DNA of 7,704 nt, taken from Candidatus Woesearchaeota archaeon UBA119. GTDB lineage: Archaea > Nanobdellota > Nanobdellia > Woesearchaeales > UBA119. The notes beneath the pieces are model-generated. The model ran no database searches. It was not told the DNA's origin and saw nothing but the letters and a program-made list of their open reading frames with translations. Shown in pieces: positions 1 to 5,917 of the stretch (position 1 is the stretch's first letter; the number at the start of each line of letters is the position of its first letter). The stretch spans positions 1,137 through 8,840 of the forward strand of contig DAWM01000078.1 in the NCBI GenBank assembly GCA_002505945.1, given 5' to 3'. A program made the translations under genes and the position numbers.

Positions 1-5
1 GTATA

Positions 6-794
6 TTACCAAAAGGATTTGAAGTCATTGTAGCATTTGTTTATACTGAATTCCTTGCCCGTTTGGGAAAGTAGGTGTCTTAGCAGTTCCTTGACTGCAA
101 CCGGCTTGGATATGGAGTACCGTTCTACAATGTCTCTGTAAAGCATAACCTCAAAATAGCTTTGCATGGTCTTTTTATAGACCTCTTCTTCCATAAGAAC
201 TGTTTCAGGGAAACCTCCTTTTTCAAGATACTCCTCTAGGAGATTCATTGCTTTGGCTTTTCCCTTGGTAGAATTAATGTTTCCATCTATGCCTTTAAAG
301 TTAAGATACTCTTTGAAGGAAAGGGGGAAAATCTCATAGCTGATAGCCCTTCCTCTCAAACTGGTTGCAATCTCCTTGCTAAGCAACTTTGCAGATGAAC
401 CCGTAAGAAAGATGTTTCTGGTTATTGTGTCATGTAGTCTTCGAACAAAAGATTGCCATTCCTTTGCCTCTTGTATCTCATCAAAAAATAAGTATATCTC
501 TTTTTCTTTCTTTTCAGGATAAAGCTCAAAATATGCATCAATGATTAGTTGAAGTTCATTGGGCTTAAACCTTAATCGTTCATCCTCAAAGTTAATATAA
601 AGAATGTTTGTTTTGTCCTTTATCTTTGACATCAGTTGGTAAAGCATATAGGTCTTTCCTGCTCTTCTTGGTCCGATCAATGTAATGATTTTGTTACTCT
701 TCAAAGGCACATCTATGTCTCTTTGAGTTAGTTGTGGCAATTCCCTCTCATGAAAATCGGATATTATGGTTTTTAGGGCATTCTTGAGTTCCAT
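6..794 (-). CDS. AAA_14/DUF4143-type P-loop ATPase, prematurely ended at the window edge
   Basis: A P-loop ATPase of the AAA_14 plus DUF4143 kind, widespread in archaea and of unknown cellular role. Seen: Walker A GPRRAGKT at residues 41-48, Walker B IYLFFDE at 100-106 continuing as DEIQ, a sensor-like IFLTGSSA at 128-135, GGFPE at 193-197, and MLYRDIVERYSI at 217-228 leading into the DUF4143 region. Family members usually run to roughly 380-450 residues; this one stops at 262, just after YNDFKS, where homologues normally continue into the rest of the C-terminal domain. Shifting one base in the final TTTT gives KSFGNI and an open frame to the window end, so a frameshift or sequencing error is likely, but the downstream part is outside the window. 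The start is supported by a TATA box about 24 bp upstream, which implies a leaderless mRNA. No membrane segment is seen, so it is probably cytosolic. The family assignment is firm; the role is not known. Confidence 0.85.
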   Translation of the reverse strand: MELKNALKTIISDFHERELPQLTQRDIDVPLKSNKIITLIGPRRAGKTYMLYQLMSKIKDKTNILYINFEDERLRFKPNELQLIIDAYFELYPEKKEKEIYLFFDEIQEAKEWQSFVRRLHDTITRNIFLTGSSAKLLSKEIATSLRGRAISYEIFPLSFKEYLNFKGIDGNINSTKGKAKAMNLLEEYLEKGGFPETVLMEEEVYKKTMQSYFEVMLYRDIVERYSISKPVAVKELLRHLLSQTGKEFSINKCYNDFKSFW

Positions 795-813
795 ATTGGT
801 TGGTAAGCAGCAG

Positions 814-822
814 TTATTTATA
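814..822 (-). promoter_or_regulatory. TATA box of the ATPase gene
   Basis: On the minus strand this reads TATAAATAA, close to the archaeal TATA consensus. Its centre is about 24 bp upstream of the A of the ATG at 794, so transcription should begin at or within a few bases of the start codon. The purine-rich sequence just upstream (GGAAAG, a possible BRE) is also one arm of a dyad in the heptamer cluster, so a factor bound there could compete with or assist TFB. Confidence 0.6.
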
Positions 823-825
823 CGT

Positions 826-877
826 CTTTCCTTATCAGAAGGAAAGAATAAGGAAAAGTTTCCTTCTCATAAGGAAA
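826..877. repeat. Cluster of five TTTCCTT/AAGGAAA heptamers forming two dyads
   Basis: Seen directly: TTTCCTT at 827-833 and 859-865, and its reverse complement AAGGAAA at 839-845, 850-856 and 871-877. They form two inverted repeats with 5-bp spacers. The first has 8-bp arms, CTTTCCTT/AAGGAAAG, at 826-833 and 839-846. The second has 7-bp arms at 859-865 and 871-877. The dyad centres (836 and 868) are 32 bp apart, and same-orientation heptamers are 11, 21 and 32 bp apart, close to whole helical turns. The first dyad ends 4 bp upstream of the ATPase TATA box. The second holds the stop codon of the HTH-nucleotidyltransferase gene. An operator for a multimeric DNA-binding protein is the simplest inference; weak RNA hairpins at the 3' end of the upstream gene are the alternative. 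Confidence 0.6.
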
Positions 878-1592
878 CATCAGAACAAGAGGTATAGGTT
901 TTTAGAAGGATAAAACCAAAACTTGCCCATTCAATCGCCTCTTCAATGTCCTTCTTCGTCACATTATTCTTACGGAATTGTGCTTCTATTTCTTTAGCCA
1001 AGATTTTGAATCTTGTTTTCTTCTCAAGCATTACCCACCACCAGATTCCGGTTATTAAAAGTTTATTCTGTTTAATCTCGTGAAAAAAACGATTCCGTGC
1101 ATCAAAGAACATATTGCTGAATTCTTGCCAACTCATATAAACTGGTTCAATCTTAACATTGTATCTGTTGTTGATAATATTTGTTTTCTCTTCAATATCC
1201 TCTTTAGTTTCGTTGAATACAAGCAAAACATCTACATCGCTTTCTTTGTTGTACTTTTTATTGGCATAAGAACCAAAGATGAGAGTTAAAAGCGGTTTGT
1301 TGTCCAGAATTGCAAGCATGTCTTTTATAGAATCCTGAATATCTTTTGGCAACTCTGCAAACCTGCTATATTCTACTTGGCTTAGGTATGGAACTATTTT
1401 CGTGCTTTTATAGTTGATGAAGAACTTTAGGTTCCTTCCCTCTTGCCTAGACCGAACTACCTTTTCCTTTATCAGTTTATTTAAAGCATATTTCACCGAA
1501 GGGATTCCGAGATTTAGTGCTCTGGCCAACGCCCTAACATGCATACCTGGTTTGAGGTATATCTGTTTCAAAAGTTTTATTTCTGTCTTCAT
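867..1592 (-). CDS. HTH transcriptional regulator fused to a minimal nucleotidyltransferase
   Basis: A one-chain regulator. Residues 4-60 form a winged helix-turn-helix with a likely recognition helix at about 29-40 (GIPSVKYALNKL). Residues 100-155 hold the polymerase-beta-type nucleotidyltransferase signature: GSYA at 107-110 and SDVDV at 118-122, giving metal ligands D119 and D121; E149 in KIEPVYM may fill the third acidic position. Related archaeal proteins resemble the MNT antitoxins of HEPN/MNT systems, but no HEPN partner is visible here. The N-terminal HTH suggests DNA binding and autoregulation, and a palindrome overlaps its own TATA box. The tail from about residue 188 (MLEKKTRFK to EEAIEWA) is longer than I expect and resembles a short archaeal antitoxin; the last residues run through a repeat cluster and look unselected. 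The start is supported by TTTATATA about 27 bp upstream. Domain calls are firm; the biological role is inferred. Confidence 0.85.
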   Translation of the reverse strand: MKTEIKLLKQIYLKPGMHVRALARALNLGIPSVKYALNKLIKEKVVRSRQEGRNLKFFINYKSTKIVPYLSQVEYSRFAELPKDIQDSIKDMLAILDNKPLLTLIFGSYANKKYNKESDVDVLLVFNETKEDIEEKTNIINNRYNVKIEPVYMSWQEFSNMFFDARNRFFHEIKQNKLLITGIWWWVMLEKKTRFKILAKEIEAQFRKNNVTKKDIEEAIEWASFGFILLKTYTSCSDVSL

Positions 1593-1602
1593 GAAATATA
1601 TA

Positions 1603-1620
1603 ATATATCATATGATATAT
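1603..1620. promoter_or_regulatory. Perfect 18-bp palindrome, candidate operator (copy 1)
   Basis: ATATATCATATGATATAT is identical to its reverse complement. Its core TATATCA-N2-TGATATA (1604-1619) recurs at 1660-1675. It overlaps the TATA box of the HTH-nucleotidyltransferase gene and most of the space between that box and the ATG, a position expected for a repressor site. Autoregulation by the adjacent HTH protein is the inference. AT-rich DNA makes self-complementary runs more likely, but the second matched copy argues against chance. Confidence 0.6.
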
Positions 1621-1623
1621 AAA
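1616..1623 (-). promoter_or_regulatory. TATA box of the HTH-nucleotidyltransferase gene
   Basis: The minus strand reads TTTATATA, an exact archaeal consensus. Its centre is about 27 bp upstream of the A of the ATG at 1592, so the mRNA should be leaderless. No Shine-Dalgarno sequence precedes the start codon, which fits. Four bases of the box lie within the core of the 1604-1619 dyad. Confidence 0.65.
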
Positions 1624-1657
1624 ACTTTGTTTGTCTAGAAACATTTAGATATTGATA

Positions 1658-1677
1658 GTTATATCAACTGATATAAC
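1658..1677. promoter_or_regulatory. 9-bp-arm dyad, candidate operator (copy 2)
   Basis: GTTATATCA (1658-1666) and TGATATAAC (1669-1677) are perfect inverted arms separated by AC. The core TATATCA-N2-TGATATA equals that of copy 1, with centres 56 bp apart. The dyad directly abuts the first ATG of the small plus-strand gene at 1678. A protein bound here would cover the start region of that gene. An overlapping TTGATA-N4-TATCAA dyad lies at 1652-1667. Confidence 0.6.
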
Positions 1678-1902
1678 ATGGCTGCTACAGCAGGTTTTAT
1701 GCGGAGGGAGGACATTTTGAGGTATCCCCAACTGTATACCATTCTTATGGTAGAGGATTTTATAAAAAAGAACGATGGTTGTTATAAAAGGAGAGAACTC
1801 TGGGAATCCCTTCCTAAAAAGATATCTATTGATTCTGAAGGCAAGATAGGATGGATATATTACCCTGAATTAGCCAATCAGTATTTTAATCAGAAAGAAT
1901 GA
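1678..1902 (+). CDS. Small archaeal protein of a possible winged-helix family, apparently internally shortened
   Basis: A 74-residue soluble protein without signal peptide or membrane segment. From residue 8, MRREDILRYPQLYTILMVEDFIKK, then LWESLPKK and later DSEGKIGWIYYPELANQYF, it resembles a small archaeal family of about 85-95 residues that I know only as hypothetical wHTH-like proteins. In those relatives, as I recall them, LPKK is followed by about 20-25 residues (a helix and strand) before the GKI-x-IDxEGKI segment. Here LPKK at 45-48 runs straight into ISIDSEGKI, so an in-frame deletion near 1819-1824 is suspected; AAGATA there could be deletion microhomology. The start may be 1678 or the internal ATG at 1699, which matches the expected N-terminus and has a weak AGGT 4 nt upstream. 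A weak TATA-like TTTAGATAT lies at 1644-1652. It diverges from the HTH-nucleotidyltransferase gene and shares its dyad-rich promoter region. Confidence 0.6.
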   Translation: MAATAGFMRREDILRYPQLYTILMVEDFIKKNDGCYKRRELWESLPKKISIDSEGKIGWIYYPELANQYFNQKE

Positions 1903-1942
1903 AATCTAACTTCCTCAGCCCTTCCAAAGACCCAGCCATACA

Positions 1943-1956
1943 TAAAAATTTAAATA
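1943..1956 (+). promoter_or_regulatory. Promoter of the glycosylation gene cluster
   Basis: The TATA box TTTAAATA lies at 1949-1956, preceded by a purine-rich TAAAAA (1943-1948) in BRE position. The box centre is about 25 bp upstream of the ATG at 1978, which predicts a start site at or close to that codon. This is the only strong promoter I see before the run of overlapping plus-strand genes, so it probably drives all of them. The rest of 1903-1977 shows nothing else. Confidence 0.65.
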
Positions 1957-1969
1957 CGAAATCTCTTTT

Positions 1970-1974
1970 GGAGG
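1970..1974 (+). promoter_or_regulatory. GGAGG Shine-Dalgarno-like site close to the start codon
   Basis: GGAGG ends only 3 nt before the ATG at 1978, unusually close for ribosome binding. If transcription starts about 25 bp after the TATA centre, this site would not be transcribed. Either transcription starts some 10 bp further upstream, for which the AT-rich stretch at 1941-1948 could serve, or the match is incidental. Confidence 0.35.
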
Positions 1975-1977
1975 CAT

Positions 1978-2982
1978 ATGCTAAAGAAATTCAGGTCTAG
2001 TTTTGCTGTTGCTTTTGTGGTCGCTTTAGTGTTGTATATTTATACTATTCTTTCTCCCTATGCCTTTTCAGACGCTTTTGAGATAAAGGTTCTTATGGTT
2101 CTCATTGTTGCTGGTCTTCTTACCTTGCTTAGCTGGATTAATTTCCATGCTTTGAGCAAGTTCTTTGAGAGATTGGCTAACAAGAAGAATCCATTTAGAA
2201 AGATGTCGTACTGGCTTCATATCTTGTTTGAGAAGGCCGACATGAGGAAGACCTTGAATATTCTCTTTCAAATCCTTTTGGTAATATACCTCATTCTCCT
2301 GCTTGTAAATGAATTTGTTTCTATATCCTTTAATCTCAATTATCTATTGATTCCTGTTATTGCTTTTGGGGTGCTGACTGCCATCTTCCCATATAAACCT
2401 AAGGAAGAGAAGAAGGATCTTAGAAAGAAGCTTGTTGAATATACCTCTGGAATGATACTTACCTTTATCCTGGGCATTGTGGGTGCAGTGCTTATCTTCA
2501 TAAAGACAAGAGACCTTGGCTGGATAAGCTATCTTATTTCAGCAATATCAGGCATCCTTATAATATTAGTTGGTTTTTTAATATATCAGGAAGATGAGGA
2601 AGATGAAGAGGAACTTGTAATAGAAGAGAATTATATGAGATATGGGAAATACACGCTTTTTATTCTGCTTTGTATCTCTATAGCATTATCTTTCTTCATT
2701 GGTTGGAATGCCTTTCGAATAGTGTTCGGCGCTGTATATGTTTTGTTCCTCCCTGGATTTGCTATGAGTTTCATATTCTTTGACAAGGGCAATATAGATC
2801 TTCTGGAAAGGATTGCCCTAAGCTTCGCCCTAAGCATTTCTGTTGTTCCTCTAGTTGTTTTCTATCTTAACCTTATCGGCATGAAAATAAATGCTTTGAA
2901 TGTCAGCTTAATAATACTTGGAATAATTTTAATATCTCTTGTTATAATCAGAAAAAAATGGTGGAAAAGCAAGAAATCATAA
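1978..2982 (+). CDS. Polytopic membrane protein with DUF1616-like C-terminus
   Basis: A 334-residue integral membrane protein with about ten hydrophobic segments, near residues 8-26, 37-55, 95-111, 121-137, 158-175, 183-203, 224-243, 246-267, 277-299 and 306-324. The C-terminal part (about 245-300) has the DUF1616 pattern: R-x-VFGAVYVLFLPGF, then a short polar stretch, then LLERIALSFALSISVVPLV. DUF1616 proteins are of unknown biochemical function and often sit in archaeal surface-glycan loci, which fits the neighbours. A strongly acidic loop, EDEEDEEE at 205-212, separates the N-terminal half from the DUF1616 part; a basic loop lies at about 140-151. It is the first gene of the cluster, and its last 25 nt overlap the next gene, suggesting coupled translation. 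A structural or accessory role in glycan assembly is inferred; no catalytic motif is visible. Confidence 0.75.
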   Translation: MLKKFRSSFAVAFVVALVLYIYTILSPYAFSDAFEIKVLMVLIVAGLLTLLSWINFHALSKFFERLANKKNPFRKMSYWLHILFEKADMRKTLNILFQILLVIYLILLLVNEFVSISFNLNYLLIPVIAFGVLTAIFPYKPKEEKKDLRKKLVEYTSGMILTFILGIVGAVLIFIKTRDLGWISYLISAISGILIILVGFLIYQEDEEDEEELVIEENYMRYGKYTLFILLCISIALSFFIGWNAFRIVFGAVYVLFLPGFAMSFIFFDKGNIDLLERIALSFALSISVVPLVVFYLNLIGMKINALNVSLIILGIILISLVIIRKKWWKSKKS

Positions 2983-4472
2983 AGAATGTGTATTATAACC
3001 TGCTTGTAGTGCTTTTGGTAGTTGTATCCTTGTATGAGTTTAATGTGCTAACAGATTATGTTTTTAATTACTATGCCCTTGTTCTTATAGTAGGCATATT
3101 GGGCATCTTTGTCAAGGCAAGGGATAACAAGTATGTATTGCCTTTCTTTATTCTAATACTCTCTATTGCTTTGGTGGTTGCTGTCCGTGTTATCCCTTAC
3201 ATAGGCAATTCAGTGCCTCTTGGGTATGATCCAGGCATCTATAAAGAGATATTTGAGAGGCCTTTTCAAGGCGGCTGGGTTCTCTCACATTCTCCTCTTT
3301 TCTTCTCCTTAATTATGCATTTCTTTACCCTTATCTTTGGCTCTAATTTCGTTTTGGGCCCTCTTTTGATTGTTTTTTCATCTTTAACTATTATAACCAT
3401 TTATTTCGTTGTTAAGAAATTTTTTGGAAGGAATACAGGGATTATCGCTGCTGCCCTTTTTGCTGTATCAATAGCCCAGTTTCAGACCTTTTGGTATTGC
3501 TATTACAAGAATATCATAGGCATAAATATGCTGTTGATCTCCCTGCTTTTCTTTAAGAAAGGTGCAAAGTTTAATTGGCCTTTGGTAGTCTGCGGTGGCC
3601 TGCTCTTTGGGATTCATAGGCCTGCTGCATTCCTCTTTGGCATAGGTTATTTTATTTTTTCTCTTATGGATTACAAGAATATAAAGTTTAGAGTTTCTGA
3701 AATATTAGTTATCTTATTGTTTGGAATGCTTTTGAACATTGACAGGATATATCCTTTTATAATATCTCAGTTTATTTCTACAACCTCTAATTTGGTAGGA
3801 GGCGGGGGAGGCACATTCTTCAATCTAAGAAGTTATTTCTTCTATTCAATACCTCTTTTGGCCTTTGCAATTACCGGCTTCTTTAAGGCAAAGAAGGCCC
3901 TAGCATTAAAGATTGTTGGCATATTATCTGCTGTGATTGTATTCTTCAACCTCTTCTTTCATAACCGCTTTATAATCTATTTTGACATCTTTGTTATAAT
4001 CTTTGCGGCAGTTGGCTTTGACTTTTTGATAAGACGCTCCAAGGTGTTTGGCCAAGTATTGCTTTATTCCTTTTTGGCAATATTCTCTGTTTTGATAGTC
4101 ATGCATTCCCTGCAAGCACAACCCTTATTAAGCGATGAAGGGTTGGATGCAATAATTAATTTAAACAATGTATTGCCATCAAACGCAAGTTTGCTAGTAA
4201 CCGATAGGTTTTATTCACCATGGATAGAAGGCTATGTAGACAGGCATGTAATAGCCCCGGGCCTGTTTGACAACAACAAGATGAGTTATGAAGAATGGAT
4301 AGACTTTTGGCAAGGCAATAACCAGAGTGAATACCTCTTAAGGTATTCATCACCGCTTTATGTTCATGTAGGCAGGAATCAGCCCCAATATTCCTTTGAC
4401 AGCGAATGCTTCAGCCCTGTGTTCAACCATTCCAACCCCTTTATGACCTTGTATCTCTTTGAATGTGATTGA
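2958..4472 (+). CDS. GT-C-type membrane glycosyltransferase (PMT_2/GT39-like)
   Basis: A 504-residue polytopic protein with the layout of GT-C glycosyltransferases that use polyprenyl-phosphate sugars on the outer membrane face. Seen: N-terminal membrane segments at about 13-30, 37-53 and 60-78; a first exterior loop with PLGYDPGIYKEIFE, in which D91 is the likely catalytic acid; HSPLFFSLIMHFFTLIFG at 111-128; about seven further segments to residue 384; and a C-terminal soluble domain (about 385-504) with LLVTDRFYSPWIEG. HNRFIIYFDIFVIIFAAVGFDFL (335-357) is typical of this superfamily. A run of five glycines at 281-285 lies in a loop. The ATG at 2958 lies inside the upstream gene (25-nt overlap). 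The stop at 4470-4472 shares its last base with the next ATG. Donor and acceptor cannot be read from the sequence; an archaeal protein- or lipid-glycan role is inferred. Confidence 0.75.
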   Translation: MVEKQEIIKNVYYNLLVVLLVVVSLYEFNVLTDYVFNYYALVLIVGILGIFVKARDNKYVLPFFILILSIALVVAVRVIPYIGNSVPLGYDPGIYKEIFERPFQGGWVLSHSPLFFSLIMHFFTLIFGSNFVLGPLLIVFSSLTIITIYFVVKKFFGRNTGIIAAALFAVSIAQFQTFWYCYYKNIIGINMLLISLLFFKKGAKFNWPLVVCGGLLFGIHRPAAFLFGIGYFIFSLMDYKNIKFRVSEILVILLFGMLLNIDRIYPFIISQFISTTSNLVGGGGGTFFNLRSYFFYSIPLLAFAITGFFKAKKALALKIVGILSAVIVFFNLFFHNRFIIYFDIFVIIFAAVGFDFLIRRSKVFGQVLLYSFLAIFSVLIVMHSLQAQPLLSDEGLDAIINLNNVLPSNASLLVTDRFYSPWIEGYVDRHVIAPGLFDNNKMSYEEWIDFWQGNNQSEYLLRYSSPLYVHVGRNQPQYSFDSECFSPVFNHSNPFMTLYLFECD

Positions 4473-5506
4473 TGATGAAGAAGAAAGTTTTATTTGTCAC
4501 GCGAAACTACCCTCCTGTGAAAGGTGGAATAGAAAAGTATGCATATGACTTTTACAGTCATCTCAAGGAATACGAAGAGGTATCTTTACTTGCAAATACT
4601 AAGGGCAAGAAAAATTTAATTTTCTTTTTTATTAGAGTTCTTTTCTATATCTTGTTTAAGTATGATTTTACCCATGTTCATCTTGGTGATGGTGTATTAT
4701 CTCTTTTCATTCCTCTAATTAGATTTTTACATCCCAAAGCAAGGATTTCAATAACGATTCATGCTTTGGATATAACATATAATAAATATTGTTATCAGAG
4801 ATTTATCCCAAGATTAGTCAATAAGGCCGATAAAATTGTTTGCGTTAGTTCTAACACTCTAGATGAGTGTATTAAGCGAGGAATAGACAAAAAGAAATGC
4901 CTACTTATTCCCAACGGCATAAATTTCGCTGCAACGCCAATTTTCTCAAAAGAAGAGTTAAGCCAAAAATTAGAAGTTGATTTGAATAATAAAGTAGTCT
5001 TGTTATCCGTGGGAAGACTCATAAAGAGGAAAGGAATTACGTGGTTTCTTAACAATGTTTTTCCCAAGTTAGGAGATGAATATATCTTTTTGATTGCCGG
5101 AGCAGGTAAAGAAAGGGGTAATATTGAAAAAACCATTAAAAGAAAAGGATTATCCAAAAAAGTTTTCTTGCTCGGAAAGGTTAGCGAGAAGATGAAATTT
5201 AGTTTGTATGAACATGCTGATTTATTTGTGATGCCGAACATTCATATTGAAGGAGATGCGGAAGGTTTTGGAATTGTTTTAATAGAAGCTGCTAGTTTTG
5301 GCCTTCCTTCAGTAGCGTCTAATATAGAAGGGATTCCTGATGCAGTCATAGATGGAAAAACAGGGATTCTTGTGCAAGAGAAAGATGTAAACGGATTTGT
5401 AGAAGCAATTAAGAATATTCATCTAAAATCTTCGGTTGTTAAAAAATACGCTCAGAAATACAACTGGGATAATCTCATCAATAGATATCTTGAAGAGGTG
5501 TTTTAG
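4472..5506 (+). CDS. GT4-family glycosyltransferase (GT-B fold)
   Basis: A cytoplasmic retaining glycosyltransferase that should move a sugar from a nucleotide donor to a glycan or lipid acceptor. Numbering from the ATG at 4472 (344 residues): N-terminal domain starts MKKKVLFVTRNYPPVKGGIEKY with the acceptor-side GGIEK loop at 18-22; KADKIVCVSSNT and IPNGI (147-151) close the first Rossmann domain; LLSVGRLIKRKG at 178-189 opens the second; the donor-binding E-x7-E motif is EGFGIVLIE with E264 and E272, followed by GLPSVASNIEGIPD. Length is normal for the family, so it looks intact. A TTG at 4469 is also in frame, but ATGs at 4472 and 4475 are better; GTGAT at 4465-4469 pairs best with 4475. 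TGATG links it to the preceding gene. A hydrophobic stretch at about 49-62 may aid membrane association. Exact sugar unknown. Confidence 0.88.
   Translation: MMKKKVLFVTRNYPPVKGGIEKYAYDFYSHLKEYEEVSLLANTKGKKNLIFFFIRVLFYILFKYDFTHVHLGDGVLSLFIPLIRFLHPKARISITIHALDITYNKYCYQRFIPRLVNKADKIVCVSSNTLDECIKRGIDKKKCLLIPNGINFAATPIFSKEELSQKLEVDLNNKVVLLSVGRLIKRKGITWFLNNVFPKLGDEYIFLIAGAGKERGNIEKTIKRKGLSKKVFLLGKVSEKMKFSLYEHADLFVMPNIHIEGDAEGFGIVLIEAASFGLPSVASNIEGIPDAVIDGKTGILVQEKDVNGFVEAIKNIHLKSSVVKKYAQKYNWDNLINRYLEEVF
5495..5500 (+). promoter_or_regulatory. Shine-Dalgarno GAGGTG deciding a GTG start
   Basis: GAGGTG at the end of the upstream GT4 gene matches the archaeal anti-Shine-Dalgarno core and lies 9 nt before the GTG at 5510. 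The encoded MKILVCTRD is a normal GT4 N-terminus, so the GTG start is credible even for this shortened gene. Confidence 0.6.
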
Positions 5507-5509
5507 AAA

Positions 5510-5917
5510 GTGAAGATCCTAGTATGCACAAGAGACTTGAACTTTGGAGGAGCAGGGCAGCACATTCAATCACTATTAAAAGAATTTGATGAAATTAGAG
5601 AGATTGAGATATTTTTTAAAGCAGCCGATCTAGTTTTACTCCCCTATAAATATTTTGAAGCTCAAAGCGGAGTAGGTACATTGGTGCTTCCCTTCGAAAA
5701 GCCGATGATAGTATCCAAAACAGGAGGCTTGCCCGAATTAGTCTTAGATAAAAGAGCAATTGTCCCACCTGAAAATCCAAAGCAACTGGCTAAAGCAATT
5801 GATAACATCTTTTCGGATGAAGAACTTTATTCAAAGTTAGTTTCAGATTCCAAAAAGCTAAGGGCAAAGCTCAGCTGGAACAACATAGTAAAGGATTACA
5901 CGAGGCGATTGTATTGA
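5510..5917 (+). CDS. Internally deleted GT4-type glycosyltransferase remnant
   Basis: The 135-residue product has both ends of a GT4 enzyme but not the middle. Residues 1-27 (MKILVCTRDLNFGGAGQHIQ and following) are the usual N-terminal strand and glycine loop. From about residue 31, EIFFKAADLVLLPYKYFEAQSG, KTGGLPELV and PENPKQLAKAI belong to the end of the nucleotide-sugar-binding domain. Relatives are about 340-370 residues, so roughly 200-230 are missing, with the join near residues 28-32 (about 5591-5605) in GAAATTAGAGAGATTGAGAT. The frame is preserved. The acceptor domain and most of the donor pocket are absent, so catalysis is unlikely. The GTG start has GAGGTG at 5495-5500, 9 nt upstream, inside the previous gene, and lies 3 nt after its stop. 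It may survive as a spacer that couples translation to the next gene, or be a decaying gene or an assembly artefact. Confidence 0.75.
   Translation: MKILVCTRDLNFGGAGQHIQSLLKEFDEIREIEIFFKAADLVLLPYKYFEAQSGVGTLVLPFEKPMIVSKTGGLPELVLDKRAIVPPENPKQLAKAIDNIFSDEELYSKLVSDSKKLRAKLSWNNIVKDYTRRLY
5902..5909 (+). promoter_or_regulatory. Shine-Dalgarno-like GAGGCGAT deciding a TTG start
   Basis: GAGGCGAT differs at one base from GAGGTGAT and lies 4 nt before the TTG at 5914. The TTG overlaps the preceding stop (TTGA). The protein then begins MKLGIFTDDFYPFVGGIG, the usual GT4 start, and no in-frame ATG lies nearby, so TTG is the likely initiator. Confidence 0.55.

Noticed and set aside
6..794. ATPase as an IstB-like transposition helper
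   Set aside because: The GGFPE and DUF4143-type C-terminal features fit the AAA_14 family, and no transposase or terminal repeats are visible.
826..877. Possible CRISPR-like array or mobile-element end
   Set aside because: The units are 7 bp in alternating orientation without spacers of regular length, and no transposase or cas gene is near.
1080..1289. Plus-strand open frame opposite the nucleotidyltransferase gene
   Set aside because: It lies wholly inside a gene with clear domain motifs and has no recognisable family or start signal.
1414..1638. Plus-strand open frame across the start of the HTH gene
   Set aside because: It is antisense to the HTH domain and runs through the palindrome and TATA box; no ribosome site or family match.
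867..1902. A complete HEPN/MNT toxin-antitoxin pair
   Set aside because: The nucleotidyltransferase is present, but neither neighbour has a HEPN R-x4-6-H motif or a suitable helical architecture.
1903..1948. Terminator after the small plus-strand gene
   Set aside because: No T-run and no stable hairpin could be seen in this interval.
4469..4471. TTG as the start of the first GT4 gene
   Set aside because: ATG codons follow immediately at 4472 and 4475, and the latter has better Shine-Dalgarno spacing.
4795..5241. Minus-strand open frame of 148 codons inside the GT4 gene
   Set aside because: Long by chance in AT-rich DNA; the opposite strand encodes conserved GT4 motifs through the whole stretch.
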